A stretch of 64,000 bases of DNA from Paraburkholderia podalyriae (lineage in GTDB: Bacteria; Pseudomonadota; Gammaproteobacteria; Burkholderiales; Burkholderiaceae), in the NCBI RefSeq assembly GCF_014397785.1, contig NZ_VZQQ01000028.1:19167-83166 (forward strand), given 5' to 3'. Under the pieces are notes generated by a model that searched no databases, was not told where the DNA came from, and saw only the letters and a list, made by a program, of their open reading frames with translations. Position 1 is the first letter of the stretch; every line of letters starts with the position of its first letter. The translations under genes were made by a program, and so were the position numbers. This document shows, one piece after another, positions 54,194 through 63,544 of the stretch.

Positions 54194-55570
54194 ATGAACG
54201 TCAGCACCTTCGATCTTTTCAAGATCGGCATTGGGCCCTCGAGTTCTCACACCGTCGGGCCGATGATCGCGGCTTGCCGGTTCGCTACCCGCATGCGCAA
54301 CGCCGGAAAGCTCGGTGAGGTGAGCGCGATCCGGGCGGACCTGTACGGCTCACTCGGCGCCACCGGAAAGGGACATGGTACGGACAAGGCTGTACTACTT
54401 GGGCTCGAAGGGAATCTTCCCGATGCGATCGATCCCGACTACGTGGAAACCCGGCTGGCTCATATTCGCTCAACGAAGTCGATCGAAGTCGCTGGAGTCC
54501 AGCAGATTGCCTTCGACGAGAAGACGCAGATGGTGTTCCTGCGCCGCGAGGTGCTGCCGTTCCACTCCAATGGGATGCGGTTTACCGCGTTCGACGCAAA
54601 CGGCAAGGTGGTCGGCGAGCAGGCCTACTATTCGGTTGGGGGCGGCTTTGTTGTTGACGATGCAGGGGAACGCCTCAACGGCCAGGAAGGTGCCACGCGG
54701 GTTCCTTATCCGTTCAGGACAGGTGTCGACCTGTTGCGCATGTGCGGCGAGAGCGGCCTGTCTATCGCAGGGTTGATGCTCGCCAACGAAGCAACCTGGC
54801 GCACGCCCGAAGCCGTGCGGCTAGGGTTGCTGAAGATCAGGGACGTGATGTCGGCGGCGATCGCACGCGGCTGTTCGATCGAAGGGCACCTGCCGGGGCC
54901 CATGAAGGTCAGGCGACGCGCGGCCGAACTCTTTCAACAGTTGAAAGCCCAGTCGGAAGAAAGCCTGCGCGATCCGCTGTCGATGATCGACTGGATCAAT
55001 CTGTATGCGATGGCGGTGAACGAGGAGAACGCCGCGGGCGGGCGCATCGTGACCGCGCCCACCAACGGCGCCGCGGGGATCATCCCGGCGGTATTGCAGT
55101 ACTACATGAAGTTCGTCTCAGGTTCGAGCGACGACGGCGTTGTGAGCTTCCTGCTGACGGCTGCTGCCATCGGACTGCTCTACAAGGAGAATGCCTCGAT
55201 CTCCGGCGCGGAAGTCGGTTGCCAGGGCGAAGTCGGCGTCGCATGTTCGATGGCGGCCGCCGCACTCGCGGCGGTCATGGGTGGCTCACCGGAACAGGTA
55301 GAAAACGCCGCTGAAATTGGCATGGAGCACAACCTGGGCATGACCTGCGATCCGGTAGGCGGTCTCGTCCAGATTCCGTGCATCGAGCGCAATGCTATGG
55401 GGGCGGTGAAAGCGGTCAACGCCGCCCGCATGGCACTGCGCGGCAATGGCAAACACTACGTATCGCTGGATAAGGTCATCAAGACGATGCGCGAGACAGG
55501 CGCCGATATGAAGACCAAGTACAAGGAAACCTCGCGCGGGGGCCTTGCGGTCAACGTGATTGAGTGTTGA
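54194..55570 (+). CDS. sdaA: L-serine ammonia-lyase (single-chain, iron-sulfur)
   Basis: A 458-residue L-serine dehydratase. The N-terminal domain begins FDLFKIGIGPSSSHTVGPM; the catalytic half has TAPTNGAAGIIPAVLQYY, SGAEVGCQGEVGVACSMAAAA and GLVQIPCIERN, the cysteines of which bind the 4Fe-4S cluster. It deaminates serine to pyruvate. Start at 54194, 10 bases after glyA, with GGGAAAG before it. Serine made by GlyA from sarcosine-derived glycine thus drains to central metabolism. Confidence 0.94.
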   Translation: MNVSTFDLFKIGIGPSSSHTVGPMIAACRFATRMRNAGKLGEVSAIRADLYGSLGATGKGHGTDKAVLLGLEGNLPDAIDPDYVETRLAHIRSTKSIEVAGVQQIAFDEKTQMVFLRREVLPFHSNGMRFTAFDANGKVVGEQAYYSVGGGFVVDDAGERLNGQEGATRVPYPFRTGVDLLRMCGESGLSIAGLMLANEATWRTPEAVRLGLLKIRDVMSAAIARGCSIEGHLPGPMKVRRRAAELFQQLKAQSEESLRDPLSMIDWINLYAMAVNEENAAGGRIVTAPTNGAAGIIPAVLQYYMKFVSGSSDDGVVSFLLTAAAIGLLYKENASISGAEVGCQGEVGVACSMAAAALAAVMGGSPEQVENAAEIGMEHNLGMTCDPVGGLVQIPCIERNAMGAVKAVNAARMALRGNGKHYVSLDKVIKTMRETGADMKTKYKETSRGGLAVNVIEC

Positions 55571-55578
55571 GGAGACAG

Positions 55579-56826
55579 ATGATGAGCCGGTATTCGATAT
55601 TCAGTTTGTTGCGCAACGGGTTGTCGTATCACGAGAACTGGGAGCGCGCATGGAAGAGCCCCGAACCGAAGAAGGAATACGACGTGGTGATCGTCGGCGG
55701 CGGCGGTCACGGTCTTGCCACGGCGTACTACCTCGCGAAGGAACTCGGCGTGCGTAACATTGCGGTCCTTGAGAAGGGCTGGATCGGCGGAGGCAATACC
55801 GCGCGCAACACAACGATCGTGCGCTCGAACTATCTGTGGGACGAGTCGGCCGCGCTGTACGAAAAGGCTCTCCAGTTGTGGGAGGGGCTCTCGCAGGACA
55901 TCAACTACAACGTGATGTTCAGTCAGCGCGGCGTGATGAATCTCGCGCACACGCTGCAGGATGTGCGCGACACCGAACGTCGCGTCAATGCGAACCGGCT
56001 CAATGGCGTCGATGCTGAATTCCTCACCCCCGAGCAGATCAAGGAGATCGTGCCGGTGATCAACCTGCATAGCCGCTATCCGGTGCTGGGCGCCTCATTC
56101 CAGCGCCGCGCCGGGGTGGCCCGGCACGATGCGGTCGCATGGGGCTATGCGCGCGGCGCGGACCAGCATGGTGTCGATATTCTGCAGAACTGTGGCGTGA
56201 CCGGCATTCGCCGCGCCAATGGCGCAGTGGTCGGGGTCGATACCGTCAAAGGCTTCATCAAGGCGAAGAAGGTCGCGGTGGTCGCAGCAGGTAACAGCAG
56301 CGTCCTCGCGGAGATGGCGGGGATCCGCCTGCCGCTTGAAAGCCATCCATTGCAGGCGCTCGTCTCGGAGCCGATCAAGCCGATTGTCAATACGGTGATC
56401 ATGTCCAACGCGGTGCACGCGTACATCAGTCAGTCCGACAAGGGCGATCTGGTGATCGGGGCTGGTGTCGACCAATACACCGGATATGGCCAGCGCGGTA
56501 GTTTCCACACCATCGAAGGCACGCTCCAGGCGATTGTCGAAATGTTCCCGGTGTTCTCGCGCGTGCGGATGAACCGGCAGTGGGGCGGGATCGTCGATGT
56601 GTCGCCGGATGCGTGTCCGATCGTCAGCAAGACAGACGTGAAAGGACTGTACTTCAACTGCGGCTGGGGCACGGGGGGCTTCAAGGCCACACCGGGTTCC
56701 GGGTGGGCCTTCGCTCACACCATTGCCAACGACACACCGCATCCGCTGAATGCGCCGTTCTCGCTGGACCGGTTCTACACCGGCCATCTGATCGACGAAC
56801 ACGGCGCGGCAGCGGTCGCGCACTAA
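55579..56826 (+). CDS. soxB: Sarcosine oxidase, beta subunit
   Basis: A 415-residue flavoprotein subunit of heterotetrameric sarcosine oxidase, carrying the substrate site and covalent FMN. DVVIVGGGGHGLATAYYLAKE binds FAD; the family segment GWIGGGNTARNTTIVRSNYLWDES contains the histidine-free turn typical of SoxB, and YFNCGWGTGGFKATPGSG is near the C-terminus. The ATG at 55579 follows GAGGAGACAG. The order soxB-soxD-soxA-soxG is the standard one, and the overlaps are small or absent. Confidence 0.95.
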   Translation: MMSRYSIFSLLRNGLSYHENWERAWKSPEPKKEYDVVIVGGGGHGLATAYYLAKELGVRNIAVLEKGWIGGGNTARNTTIVRSNYLWDESAALYEKALQLWEGLSQDINYNVMFSQRGVMNLAHTLQDVRDTERRVNANRLNGVDAEFLTPEQIKEIVPVINLHSRYPVLGASFQRRAGVARHDAVAWGYARGADQHGVDILQNCGVTGIRRANGAVVGVDTVKGFIKAKKVAVVAAGNSSVLAEMAGIRLPLESHPLQALVSEPIKPIVNTVIMSNAVHAYISQSDKGDLVIGAGVDQYTGYGQRGSFHTIEGTLQAIVEMFPVFSRVRMNRQWGGIVDVSPDACPIVSKTDVKGLYFNCGWGTGGFKATPGSGWAFAHTIANDTPHPLNAPFSLDRFYTGHLIDEHGAAAVAH

Positions 56827-56840
56827 CCAGGGAGAGATCC

Positions 56841-57122
56841 ATGTTGCTCATTCAATGCCCCTGGTGCGGGCCGCGTGCCGAGTCCGAATTCTCGTACGGC
56901 GGCGAAGCCGAGATCGTGCGTCCACTCGACACCGAGAAGCTTACCGACAGGGAATGGGGCGAGTACCTGTTCATGCGCAAGAACACGCGTGGCTTGCACC
57001 GTGAACAGTGGAACCACGCGCAGGGATGCCGCCGCTGGTTCAACGCCGAGCGCGATACGGTGACGTACGCGTTCAGGTCGGTCAGCAAGATCGGCGTTCC
57101 GGAAGAAGGAGAATCAGCATGA
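56841..57122 (+). CDS. soxD: Sarcosine oxidase, delta subunit
   Basis: A 93-residue zinc-binding small subunit. It begins MLLIQCPWCGPRAESEFSYGG; the CPxCG pair plus HxxGC (HAQGCRRWF) supply the zinc ligands, and EWGEYLFMRKNTRGLHREQW is family-typical. It starts after GGGAGAGATCC, and its stop overlaps the soxA start (ATGA). It stabilises the complex between SoxA and SoxB. Confidence 0.95.
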   Translation: MLLIQCPWCGPRAESEFSYGGEAEIVRPLDTEKLTDREWGEYLFMRKNTRGLHREQWNHAQGCRRWFNAERDTVTYAFRSVSKIGVPEEGESA

Positions 57123-60115
57123 CCCAGCAGAACCGTTTGCCATCGGGCGGGCGCATCAATCGCGCGATCCCGCTGACGTTCACGTTTAACGGCCGCACGT
57201 ACCAGGGCTTTCAGGGCGACACGCTGGCGTCGGCGCTGCTTGCCAATGATGTGCATTTCGTTGCGCGCAGCTTCAAGTACCACCGGCCGCGCGGCATCGT
57301 GACCGCGGGCGTCGAGGAACCGAATGCGCTGGTCCAGCTGGAGCGCGGCGCCCACACGATCCCGAACGCGCGCGCTACCGAGGTCGAGCTCTATCAGGGG
57401 CTCGACGCGACAAGCGTGAACGCGGAGCCGAGCCTCGAACACGATCGCATGGCGATCAACCAGAAGTTCGCCCGGTTCATGCCGGCCGGCTTCTATTACA
57501 AGACCTTCATGTGGCCGCGCAGCTTCTGGCCGAAGTACGAGCAACGCATTCGCCACGCCGCGGGTCTGGGCAAGTCGCCGGAGGTGAACGACCCGGGCCG
57601 CTACGACAAGCGCTTTGGGCATTGTGACGTGTTGATCGTCGGTGCGGGTCCAGCGGGACTGGCTGCGGCACGAACGGCGGGCGCGAGTGGCGCGCGGGTC
57701 ATTCTGGTTGACGACCAGCCCGAACTGGGCGGAAGTCTGCTGTCGGGCACAGAAAAGATTGACGGCAAGCCGGCCAGCGACTGGGCGCGCGCGATCGAGG
57801 CCGAGCTTTCGGCTATGCCAGATGTGACCGTCCTTAGCCGTAGTACTGCTTTTGGCTATCAGGACCATAACCTCGTCACGGTCACGCAACGTCTGACCGA
57901 CCATTTGCCCGTTTCAACGCGAAGCGGCACGCGTGAACGGTTGTGGAAGATCCGCGCGAAGAAGGTGATTCTCGCAACGGGCGCGCATGAGCGGCCGCTG
58001 GTCTTTGGCAACAACGACCTGCCCGGCATCATGCTGGCGTCGGCGATCTCGACGTACCTCAACCGTTACGGCGTTTTGCCAGGCCGGCGTGCGGTGATCT
58101 TCACAAACAACGACGAAGGGTATCGCGCCGCACTCGATCTCAAGATACACGGGGCAGACGTGACGGTTGTCGATCCTCGCGGCGCCAGCGCGGGTGCGCT
58201 GCCGCAACAGGCAGCGCGCAGCGGGGTCGCCATCGTCAACAACGCCGTTGTGATCGACGCCGGCGGCAAGGAACGCGTGCGCAACGTCACTGTTGCCCGC
58301 TATGCACAGGGACGCGTGGGGCAGCGCATTGCGACGCTCGGCTGTGACCTGGTGGGCATGTCGGGTGGCTGGAATCCCGTGTTGCACCTCTTTGCGCAGT
58401 CGGGCGGCAAGGCACTCTGGAACGACGACAAGGCTTGCTTCATTCCGGGCGCGGGGGTCCAGGAAGAATGCAGCATCGGTGCCGCGCGCGGTGCGTTCCA
58501 GCTGCCGGAGACGCTCGATGATGGCGTCAAGGCTGGTCGACGGGCTGCCCAGTTCGCGGGCTTACCAGATCCTGCCGTGCAGCAGTGGCAGGCGAAGGTC
58601 TCGAATGAACAACCGCTGTTGCCGCTCTGGCTGGTTGCGAACTTGGATAAAGCATCGCGCGGTCCCAAGCGGTTCGTTGATTTCCAGAACGACGTGTCGG
58701 CGTCTGACATTCTGCTCGCTGCACGCGAGGGCTATCACTCGGTCGAGCACGTCAAGCGCTACACGGCGATGGGTTTCGGCACTGATCAGGGCAAGCTTGG
58801 CAACATCAACGGGATGGCGATCCTCGCCCAGGCACTGGGCAAGACGATTCCCGAGACCGGCACAACGACGTTCCGGCCGAACTACACACCGGTGACGTTC
58901 GGCACGATCGCCGGGCGTGAACTCGGTGACTTTCTCGATCCGGTCCGCAAGACCTGCATGCATCCGTGGCACGAGGCGCATGGCGCGGCGTTCGAGGACG
59001 TCGGCAACTGGAAGCGCCCGTGGTACTACCCGAAAAACGGCGAGGATCTGCACGCGGCGGTAGCGCGCGAGTGCCTCGCGGTACGCAACAGCGTAGGCAT
59101 TCTGGATGCGTCGACGCTCGGCAAGATCGACATTCAGGGCCCGGATGCAGCGACGCTGCTCAACTGGCTGTACACGAACCCCTGGAGCAAGCTGGAAGTC
59201 GGCAAATGCCGCTATGGACTGATGCTCGACGAGAACGGCATGGTCTTCGATGATGGTGTGACGGTGCGCCTCGGCGAACAGCACTACATGATGACCACGA
59301 CCACGGGTGGCGCCGCGCGTGTGCTGAACTGGATGGAGCGCTGGCTGCAGACGGAATGGCCGAATCTGAACGTCCACCTGAGCTCCGTGACAGATCACTG
59401 GGCGACCTTCGCGGTAGTCGGGCCGAACAGCCGCAAGGTGTTGCAGAAGGTGTGTAAAGACATCGACTTCGCGAACGCGGCATTCCCGTTCATGACGTAT
59501 CGCAACGGGACGGTATCCGGCGTGGCTTCGCGTGTCATGCGAATCAGCTTCTCGGGCGAGCTGGCGTACGAAGTCAACGTGCCGGCGAACTTTGGGCGCG
59601 GCGTATGGGAAGCGTTGATGAGCGCTGGGCGTGAGATTGAAATCACACCCTATGGCACGGAAACCATGCACGTGCTGCGTGCGGAGAAGGGCTACATCAT
59701 CGTCGGTCAGGATACCGATGGGTCGATCACACCGTTCGACCTTGGCATGGGTGGCATGGTCGCGAAGAAGGACTGCCTCGGCAAGCGCTCGCTGTCGCGC
59801 TCGGATACACAGGGTGCGGGACGCAAGCAGCTCGTTGGACTGAAACCGGTGGACCCCCGCGTCACGCTGACCGAAGGCGCGCAGATCGTAACCACACCTG
59901 CGACACAGGGCATCACGCCAATGCTCGGCCATGTTACGTCGAGCTATATGAGTCCGATCCTGAAGCGGTCGATTGCACTGGCGGTCGTCAAAGGCGGTCT
60001 CGACAGGATGGGGCAGCGGGTTTTTGTGTCGATGTCCACCACACGTTGTGTCGAGGCCGAGGTGTGCAGTCCTGTTTTTTACGATCCGGAAGGGGTACGT
60101 CAGCATGTTGAATGA
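57119..60115 (+). CDS. soxA: Sarcosine oxidase, alpha subunit
   Basis: A 998-residue subunit. Order: an N-terminal ferredoxin-like region (LTFTFNGRTYQGFQGDTLASALLAND, about 18-100), a pyridine-nucleotide oxidoreductase domain (CDVLIVGAGPAGLAAARTAG near 170) and a C-terminal GcvT/tetrahydrofolate-binding domain from about 610 (RKTCMHPWHEAHGAAFEDVG, then WDDGVTVRLGEQ-type blocks). It binds NAD and folate and passes the sarcosine methyl group to tetrahydrofolate as methylene. Normal length for the family. It overlaps soxD by four and soxG by 11 bases. Confidence 0.95.
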   Translation: MTQQNRLPSGGRINRAIPLTFTFNGRTYQGFQGDTLASALLANDVHFVARSFKYHRPRGIVTAGVEEPNALVQLERGAHTIPNARATEVELYQGLDATSVNAEPSLEHDRMAINQKFARFMPAGFYYKTFMWPRSFWPKYEQRIRHAAGLGKSPEVNDPGRYDKRFGHCDVLIVGAGPAGLAAARTAGASGARVILVDDQPELGGSLLSGTEKIDGKPASDWARAIEAELSAMPDVTVLSRSTAFGYQDHNLVTVTQRLTDHLPVSTRSGTRERLWKIRAKKVILATGAHERPLVFGNNDLPGIMLASAISTYLNRYGVLPGRRAVIFTNNDEGYRAALDLKIHGADVTVVDPRGASAGALPQQAARSGVAIVNNAVVIDAGGKERVRNVTVARYAQGRVGQRIATLGCDLVGMSGGWNPVLHLFAQSGGKALWNDDKACFIPGAGVQEECSIGAARGAFQLPETLDDGVKAGRRAAQFAGLPDPAVQQWQAKVSNEQPLLPLWLVANLDKASRGPKRFVDFQNDVSASDILLAAREGYHSVEHVKRYTAMGFGTDQGKLGNINGMAILAQALGKTIPETGTTTFRPNYTPVTFGTIAGRELGDFLDPVRKTCMHPWHEAHGAAFEDVGNWKRPWYYPKNGEDLHAAVARECLAVRNSVGILDASTLGKIDIQGPDAATLLNWLYTNPWSKLEVGKCRYGLMLDENGMVFDDGVTVRLGEQHYMMTTTTGGAARVLNWMERWLQTEWPNLNVHLSSVTDHWATFAVVGPNSRKVLQKVCKDIDFANAAFPFMTYRNGTVSGVASRVMRISFSGELAYEVNVPANFGRGVWEALMSAGREIEITPYGTETMHVLRAEKGYIIVGQDTDGSITPFDLGMGGMVAKKDCLGKRSLSRSDTQGAGRKQLVGLKPVDPRVTLTEGAQIVTTPATQGITPMLGHVTSSYMSPILKRSIALAVVKGGLDRMGQRVFVSMSTTRCVEAEVCSPVFYDPEGVRQHVE

Positions 60116-60692
60116 TCTGGTTCAGGAGTCGCCGCTCGTCGGTATTGAAGCGCGGATTGCCGCTGCATCCGGCGGCATATCACGACGCTTCCGGTTCACC
60201 GAGCGGCCGTTCGTGACGCTTCTCACATTACGCGGCAACGGTATCGCGTTTGATGTGGCCGTGCAGCGCGTGCTGGGCGTCCCATTGCCGAAGCAATCCG
60301 GTGGTCGCGTGACGGCAGGTGAACGCGCAGTGTGGTGGATGGGGCCGGACGAGTGGCTCATCCAGTCTACCCAGGATATGGCGACTGAACTCGAACGCGC
60401 CTTGCGCGAGGCGCTTGTCGGACAATACTACGCGGTCGTCGACGTCAGTAGCGGTTACACCGTAATCGACATTTCAGGTACCCATGTGCGAGAAGTACTG
60501 GCAAGCGGCTGCCCGCTCGATCTGCATCGACGCGTGTTCGCAGACGGGCAATGTGCCAGTTCGCACTTCTTCAAGGCAGGCATCACGCTTTGTCGTGACG
60601 GGGATGACCGGTTCCAGGTCATCGTGCGGCGCAGCTTTGCCGAATACTGCTGCCTGATGCTGCTCGATGCGGCGCAGCCGTATCTTGCATAA
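60105..60692 (+). CDS. soxG: Sarcosine oxidase, gamma subunit
   Basis: A 195-residue subunit with the family features RFTERPFVTLLTLRGNG, RAVWWMGPDEWLIQS and VVDVSSGYTVIDISGTHVREVLASGCPLDLH. It is related to the folate-binding GcvT fold and completes the alpha-beta-gamma-delta complex. ATG at 60105 lies inside the soxA end, so its translation is coupled. Confidence 0.94.
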   Translation: MLNDLVQESPLVGIEARIAAASGGISRRFRFTERPFVTLLTLRGNGIAFDVAVQRVLGVPLPKQSGGRVTAGERAVWWMGPDEWLIQSTQDMATELERALREALVGQYYAVVDVSSGYTVIDISGTHVREVLASGCPLDLHRRVFADGQCASSHFFKAGITLCRDGDDRFQVIVRRSFAEYCCLMLLDAAQPYLA

Positions 60693-60735
60693 CACGCGCG
60701 GCGGTTGTCCCACGTCATACAGAGGAGATCGTTCG

Positions 60736-61176
60736 ATGAAACATCCGGATGCAGGACTGAGCGTCGAATGGGATATCGTGATCGACCAATTGCGGGCACA
60801 GACGCGAATCGGGATCCACAATCATGAACGCGTAGCCCAGCCGGTGGTGATTGATGCGGTACTGCATTGTCGAAGTCAGGCGCTACCGGAGGAGATCGGT
60901 GAGTGCCTCGACTACGACGCGTTCTGCCGGATGCTGTGCGCTTACCTTGACGCGCAGACACACACGGACCTGGTCGAGCAACTCGCCGCAGATCTGCTGG
61001 CGTTGGCGTTCGACCGCTTCGAGATGCTCGAGGACGCCATGCTCACGCTCTACAAGCCGCACGCAGTGCGCTCGGCGGCGCAGGTGGGCGTGCGCCTGCG
61101 CTGGAGTCGTCACGACTTTCTGCGCCGGCGTGCCCACCTGGCTGCCGCACACCTCGCCGAGACCACGCACGCCTGA
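60736..61176 (+). CDS. Dihydroneopterin aldolase-like (FolB family) protein
   Basis: A 146-residue protein of the T-fold family; IVIDQLRAQTRIGIHNHERVAQPVVIDAV and the acidic LDYDAFCRMLCAYLD match FolB. Normal FolB is about 120 residues. Start at 60736 after AGAGGAGATCG, between soxG and purU. Since the sarcosine pathway depends on tetrahydrofolate as methyl acceptor, an extra folate-pathway gene makes sense, either boosting the folate pool or acting on a related pterin. The conserved glutamate and lysine of the aldolase reaction cannot be placed with certainty. Confidence 0.75.
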   Translation: MKHPDAGLSVEWDIVIDQLRAQTRIGIHNHERVAQPVVIDAVLHCRSQALPEEIGECLDYDAFCRMLCAYLDAQTHTDLVEQLAADLLALAFDRFEMLEDAMLTLYKPHAVRSAAQVGVRLRWSRHDFLRRRAHLAAAHLAETTHA

Positions 61177-61199
61177 CATATGCCACATACGGAGTCGCT

Positions 61200-62087
61200 A
61201 TGACTGAAACCACTACGAAGCGCACGGATCACGCGCAACAGTTCGCGCTGATCGTCACCTGTCCCAGCGCGCCGGGGCAGGTCGCTGCGCTGGTGCGATT
61301 TCTCGATGAGCGCGGATGCTATATCGACGAGTTCGATGTCTTCGACGATGAGTTCACTGCCTGTTTCTTCGTGCGATGCATTTTTCATGCGGCATCGATA
61401 CAGCGGCTGGACGTTGCGTCGATGCGTGAAGAATTTACGAATGTTGCTAACCGGTTCGACATGGCGTGGAAGATCCACGACATGTCAGCGAAACCCAAAG
61501 TACTGGTCATGGTGTCGAAGCTCGACCATTGCCTCGCCGACCTGCTGTTCCGCTGGCGCATGGACGAACTGAAGATGGACATTGTCGGGGTGGCCTCGAA
61601 TCATCCGGATCTCGAACCTGTTGCGGCTGCAAATGGCATCCCGTTTCACCATCTACCGCTGACGGCTGACACGAAGCCGAAACAGGAGGCGCAGGTACTG
61701 GCCCTGGTAAAGCAGACTGGTGCTGAACTTGTCGTCCTCGCACGTTACATGCAGGTGTTGTCCGCCGGGCTGAGCGCATCCCTCGCCGGGCGCGCAATCA
61801 ACATTCATCACTCGTTCCTGCCCGGATTCAAGGGCGCGAAGCCTTATCACCAGGCGCATACGCGCGGGGTGAAGCTGATCGGCGCGACAGCGCATTTCGT
61901 GACCGATGATCTCGACGAAGGGCCAATCATCGAACAGGTCGTGGAACGCGTCACTCACGCGTATGGCCCTGACCGGCTACTCGCAACCGGACGTGATATG
62001 GAGTGCCTCGCGCTGGCGCGCGCCGTCAAGCTTTTTACCGAGCATCGAATTTTTATCAACGGTAACCGAACCGTCGTACTTCAGTAG
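61200..62087 (+). CDS. purU: Formyltetrahydrofolate deformylase
   Basis: A 295-residue enzyme releasing formate from 10-formyl-tetrahydrofolate. The N-terminal ACT domain (FALIVTCPSAPGQVAALVRFL, about 17-100) is followed by the formyltransferase-like domain with INIHHSFLPGFKGAKPYHQA and GVKLIGATAHFVTDDLDEGPII, the latter with the catalytic aspartate. Start at 61200, 24 bases after the FolB-like gene. It recycles the folate loaded with one-carbon units by sarcosine oxidation. Confidence 0.94.
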   Translation: MTETTTKRTDHAQQFALIVTCPSAPGQVAALVRFLDERGCYIDEFDVFDDEFTACFFVRCIFHAASIQRLDVASMREEFTNVANRFDMAWKIHDMSAKPKVLVMVSKLDHCLADLLFRWRMDELKMDIVGVASNHPDLEPVAAANGIPFHHLPLTADTKPKQEAQVLALVKQTGAELVVLARYMQVLSAGLSASLAGRAINIHHSFLPGFKGAKPYHQAHTRGVKLIGATAHFVTDDLDEGPIIEQVVERVTHAYGPDRLLATGRDMECLALARAVKLFTEHRIFINGNRTVVLQ

Positions 62088-62164
62088 CAACTCGCCGGTG
62101 AAGCGGACTCAAGAGCCGCAGCCGAAAACGCAGCAATCTTATGATTCATGTTTGGAGACAACAA

Positions 62165-63544
62165 ATGAGTAACAGGAAAGCGGTTTCAGGGCGGCAGGCA
62201 GCAGCTGGCGTCATCTCACAGGCCGGGATGCCGTCCTCGTACGCTTCTGACAATCGTCAGGCCGCGCCGGTGCCAGACGGGCGTCTGCTTAAGCGTGCGG
62301 CGATGGCCAGTTTCATCGGCAATTTTGTCGAGTGGTTCGATTACGCGTCCTATGGTTATCTCGCGACCATTATTGCGATTGTCTTTTTCCCCAAGACTAA
62401 CGCTGCGACGGGGCTGCTTGCCGCTTACGCCGTATTTGCGATCTCGTTTATCGTCCGACCCATCGGAGGCATCGTCTGGGGGCATTTCGGCGACAAGATC
62501 GGGCGCCGGACAGCGCTGTCGCTGTCGATCCTGATCATGTCGGCTTCGACCTTCGTGATCGCGTTCCTGCCAACCTATGCGCAGGTTGGCGTCATGGCAC
62601 CGATCCTTTTGCTGCTGGTTCGACTTATCCAGGGGTTCTCTGCTTCCGGTGAGTATGCAGGGGCATCAGCATTCCTCGCCGAATATGCGCCAGAGGGCAA
62701 GCGGGGCGTCTATACCAGCATCGTGCCGGCGAGCACGGCGGCGGGCCTCCTGTTCGGATCGATATTCGTGGCGGTTCTGCACGCTGTGCTCACGACTGAG
62801 CAGCTCCAGTCTTTCGGCTGGCGCCTGCCATTTCTGCTCGCAGCACCGTTCGGACTGATCGGACGCTACATCCGGGTGCGCCTGGAAGATACGCCGAAGT
62901 TCAAGGCACTCGAAGCGTCGCACCACGTTGCGCGCGCGCCGGTCACGGAATTGCTGACTGTACATCGCGGCAAGATGTTGATCGCGTTTGGGGTCACGTG
63001 CCTGAACGCGGTGGCGTTCTATCTGGTGCTGAGCTACATGCCCACCTACCTGTCGACCGAGATGGGGATGGGGGAAACGCAATCCTTTATTGCGGCCACC
63101 ATCTCTCTTGCCGCCTACATCGGCTTCATCTTCATTATGGGGGCGCTGTCGGACCGCGTCGGTCGCAAGACGATGCTGATCGGTGCTTCGGTCCTGTTCG
63201 CCCTGTTGACAGTACCGCTTTTCAAGGGACTCGTCGGTGCCAGCTTCATGACGATCGTGCTGATCCAGATCGCGTTTGGCGCGCTGCTGACGATGAACGA
63301 CGGCACGCTACCGTGTTTCCTGTCAGAGATCTTTCCGACGCGCGTGCGTTACAGCGGTTTCGCGTTCTGCTTCAACGCAGCAAACGCGTTATTCGGCGGC
63401 ACGGCACCGTTCGTCGCGACCTGGTTGATCCATGCGACCGGCAGCAAGCTGGCTCCGGCGTGGTATATGGTCGGCGCGGCAGGCGTCGCTTTGATAGCCA
63501 TGCTCGCGAGTCGGGAGACATCGCGCGGGCCGCTCGCCGACTGA
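62165..63544 (+). CDS. MFS transporter, metabolite:H+ symporter (ProP-like)
   Basis: A 459-residue 12-helix carrier of the MHS family. The signature FIGNFVEWFDYASYGYLATII near residue 46 and IGRRTALSLSILIMS and RLIQGFSASGEYAGASAFLAEYAP are close to ProP, which carries proline and betaine. Start at 62165 after TTGGAGACAAC. It is the last gene of the operon, 78 bases after purU, and most likely imports creatine, sarcosine, betaine or a similar zwitterion. An inverted repeat follows the stop. Confidence 0.88.
   Translation: MSNRKAVSGRQAAAGVISQAGMPSSYASDNRQAAPVPDGRLLKRAAMASFIGNFVEWFDYASYGYLATIIAIVFFPKTNAATGLLAAYAVFAISFIVRPIGGIVWGHFGDKIGRRTALSLSILIMSASTFVIAFLPTYAQVGVMAPILLLLVRLIQGFSASGEYAGASAFLAEYAPEGKRGVYTSIVPASTAAGLLFGSIFVAVLHAVLTTEQLQSFGWRLPFLLAAPFGLIGRYIRVRLEDTPKFKALEASHHVARAPVTELLTVHRGKMLIAFGVTCLNAVAFYLVLSYMPTYLSTEMGMGETQSFIAATISLAAYIGFIFIMGALSDRVGRKTMLIGASVLFALLTVPLFKGLVGASFMTIVLIQIAFGALLTMNDGTLPCFLSEIFPTRVRYSGFAFCFNAANALFGGTAPFVATWLIHATGSKLAPAWYMVGAAGVALIAMLASRETSRGPLAD

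Noticed and set aside
58562..60106. Minus-strand ORF of 514 codons
   Set aside because: Antisense to soxA; no recognisable domains and shadow-like composition.
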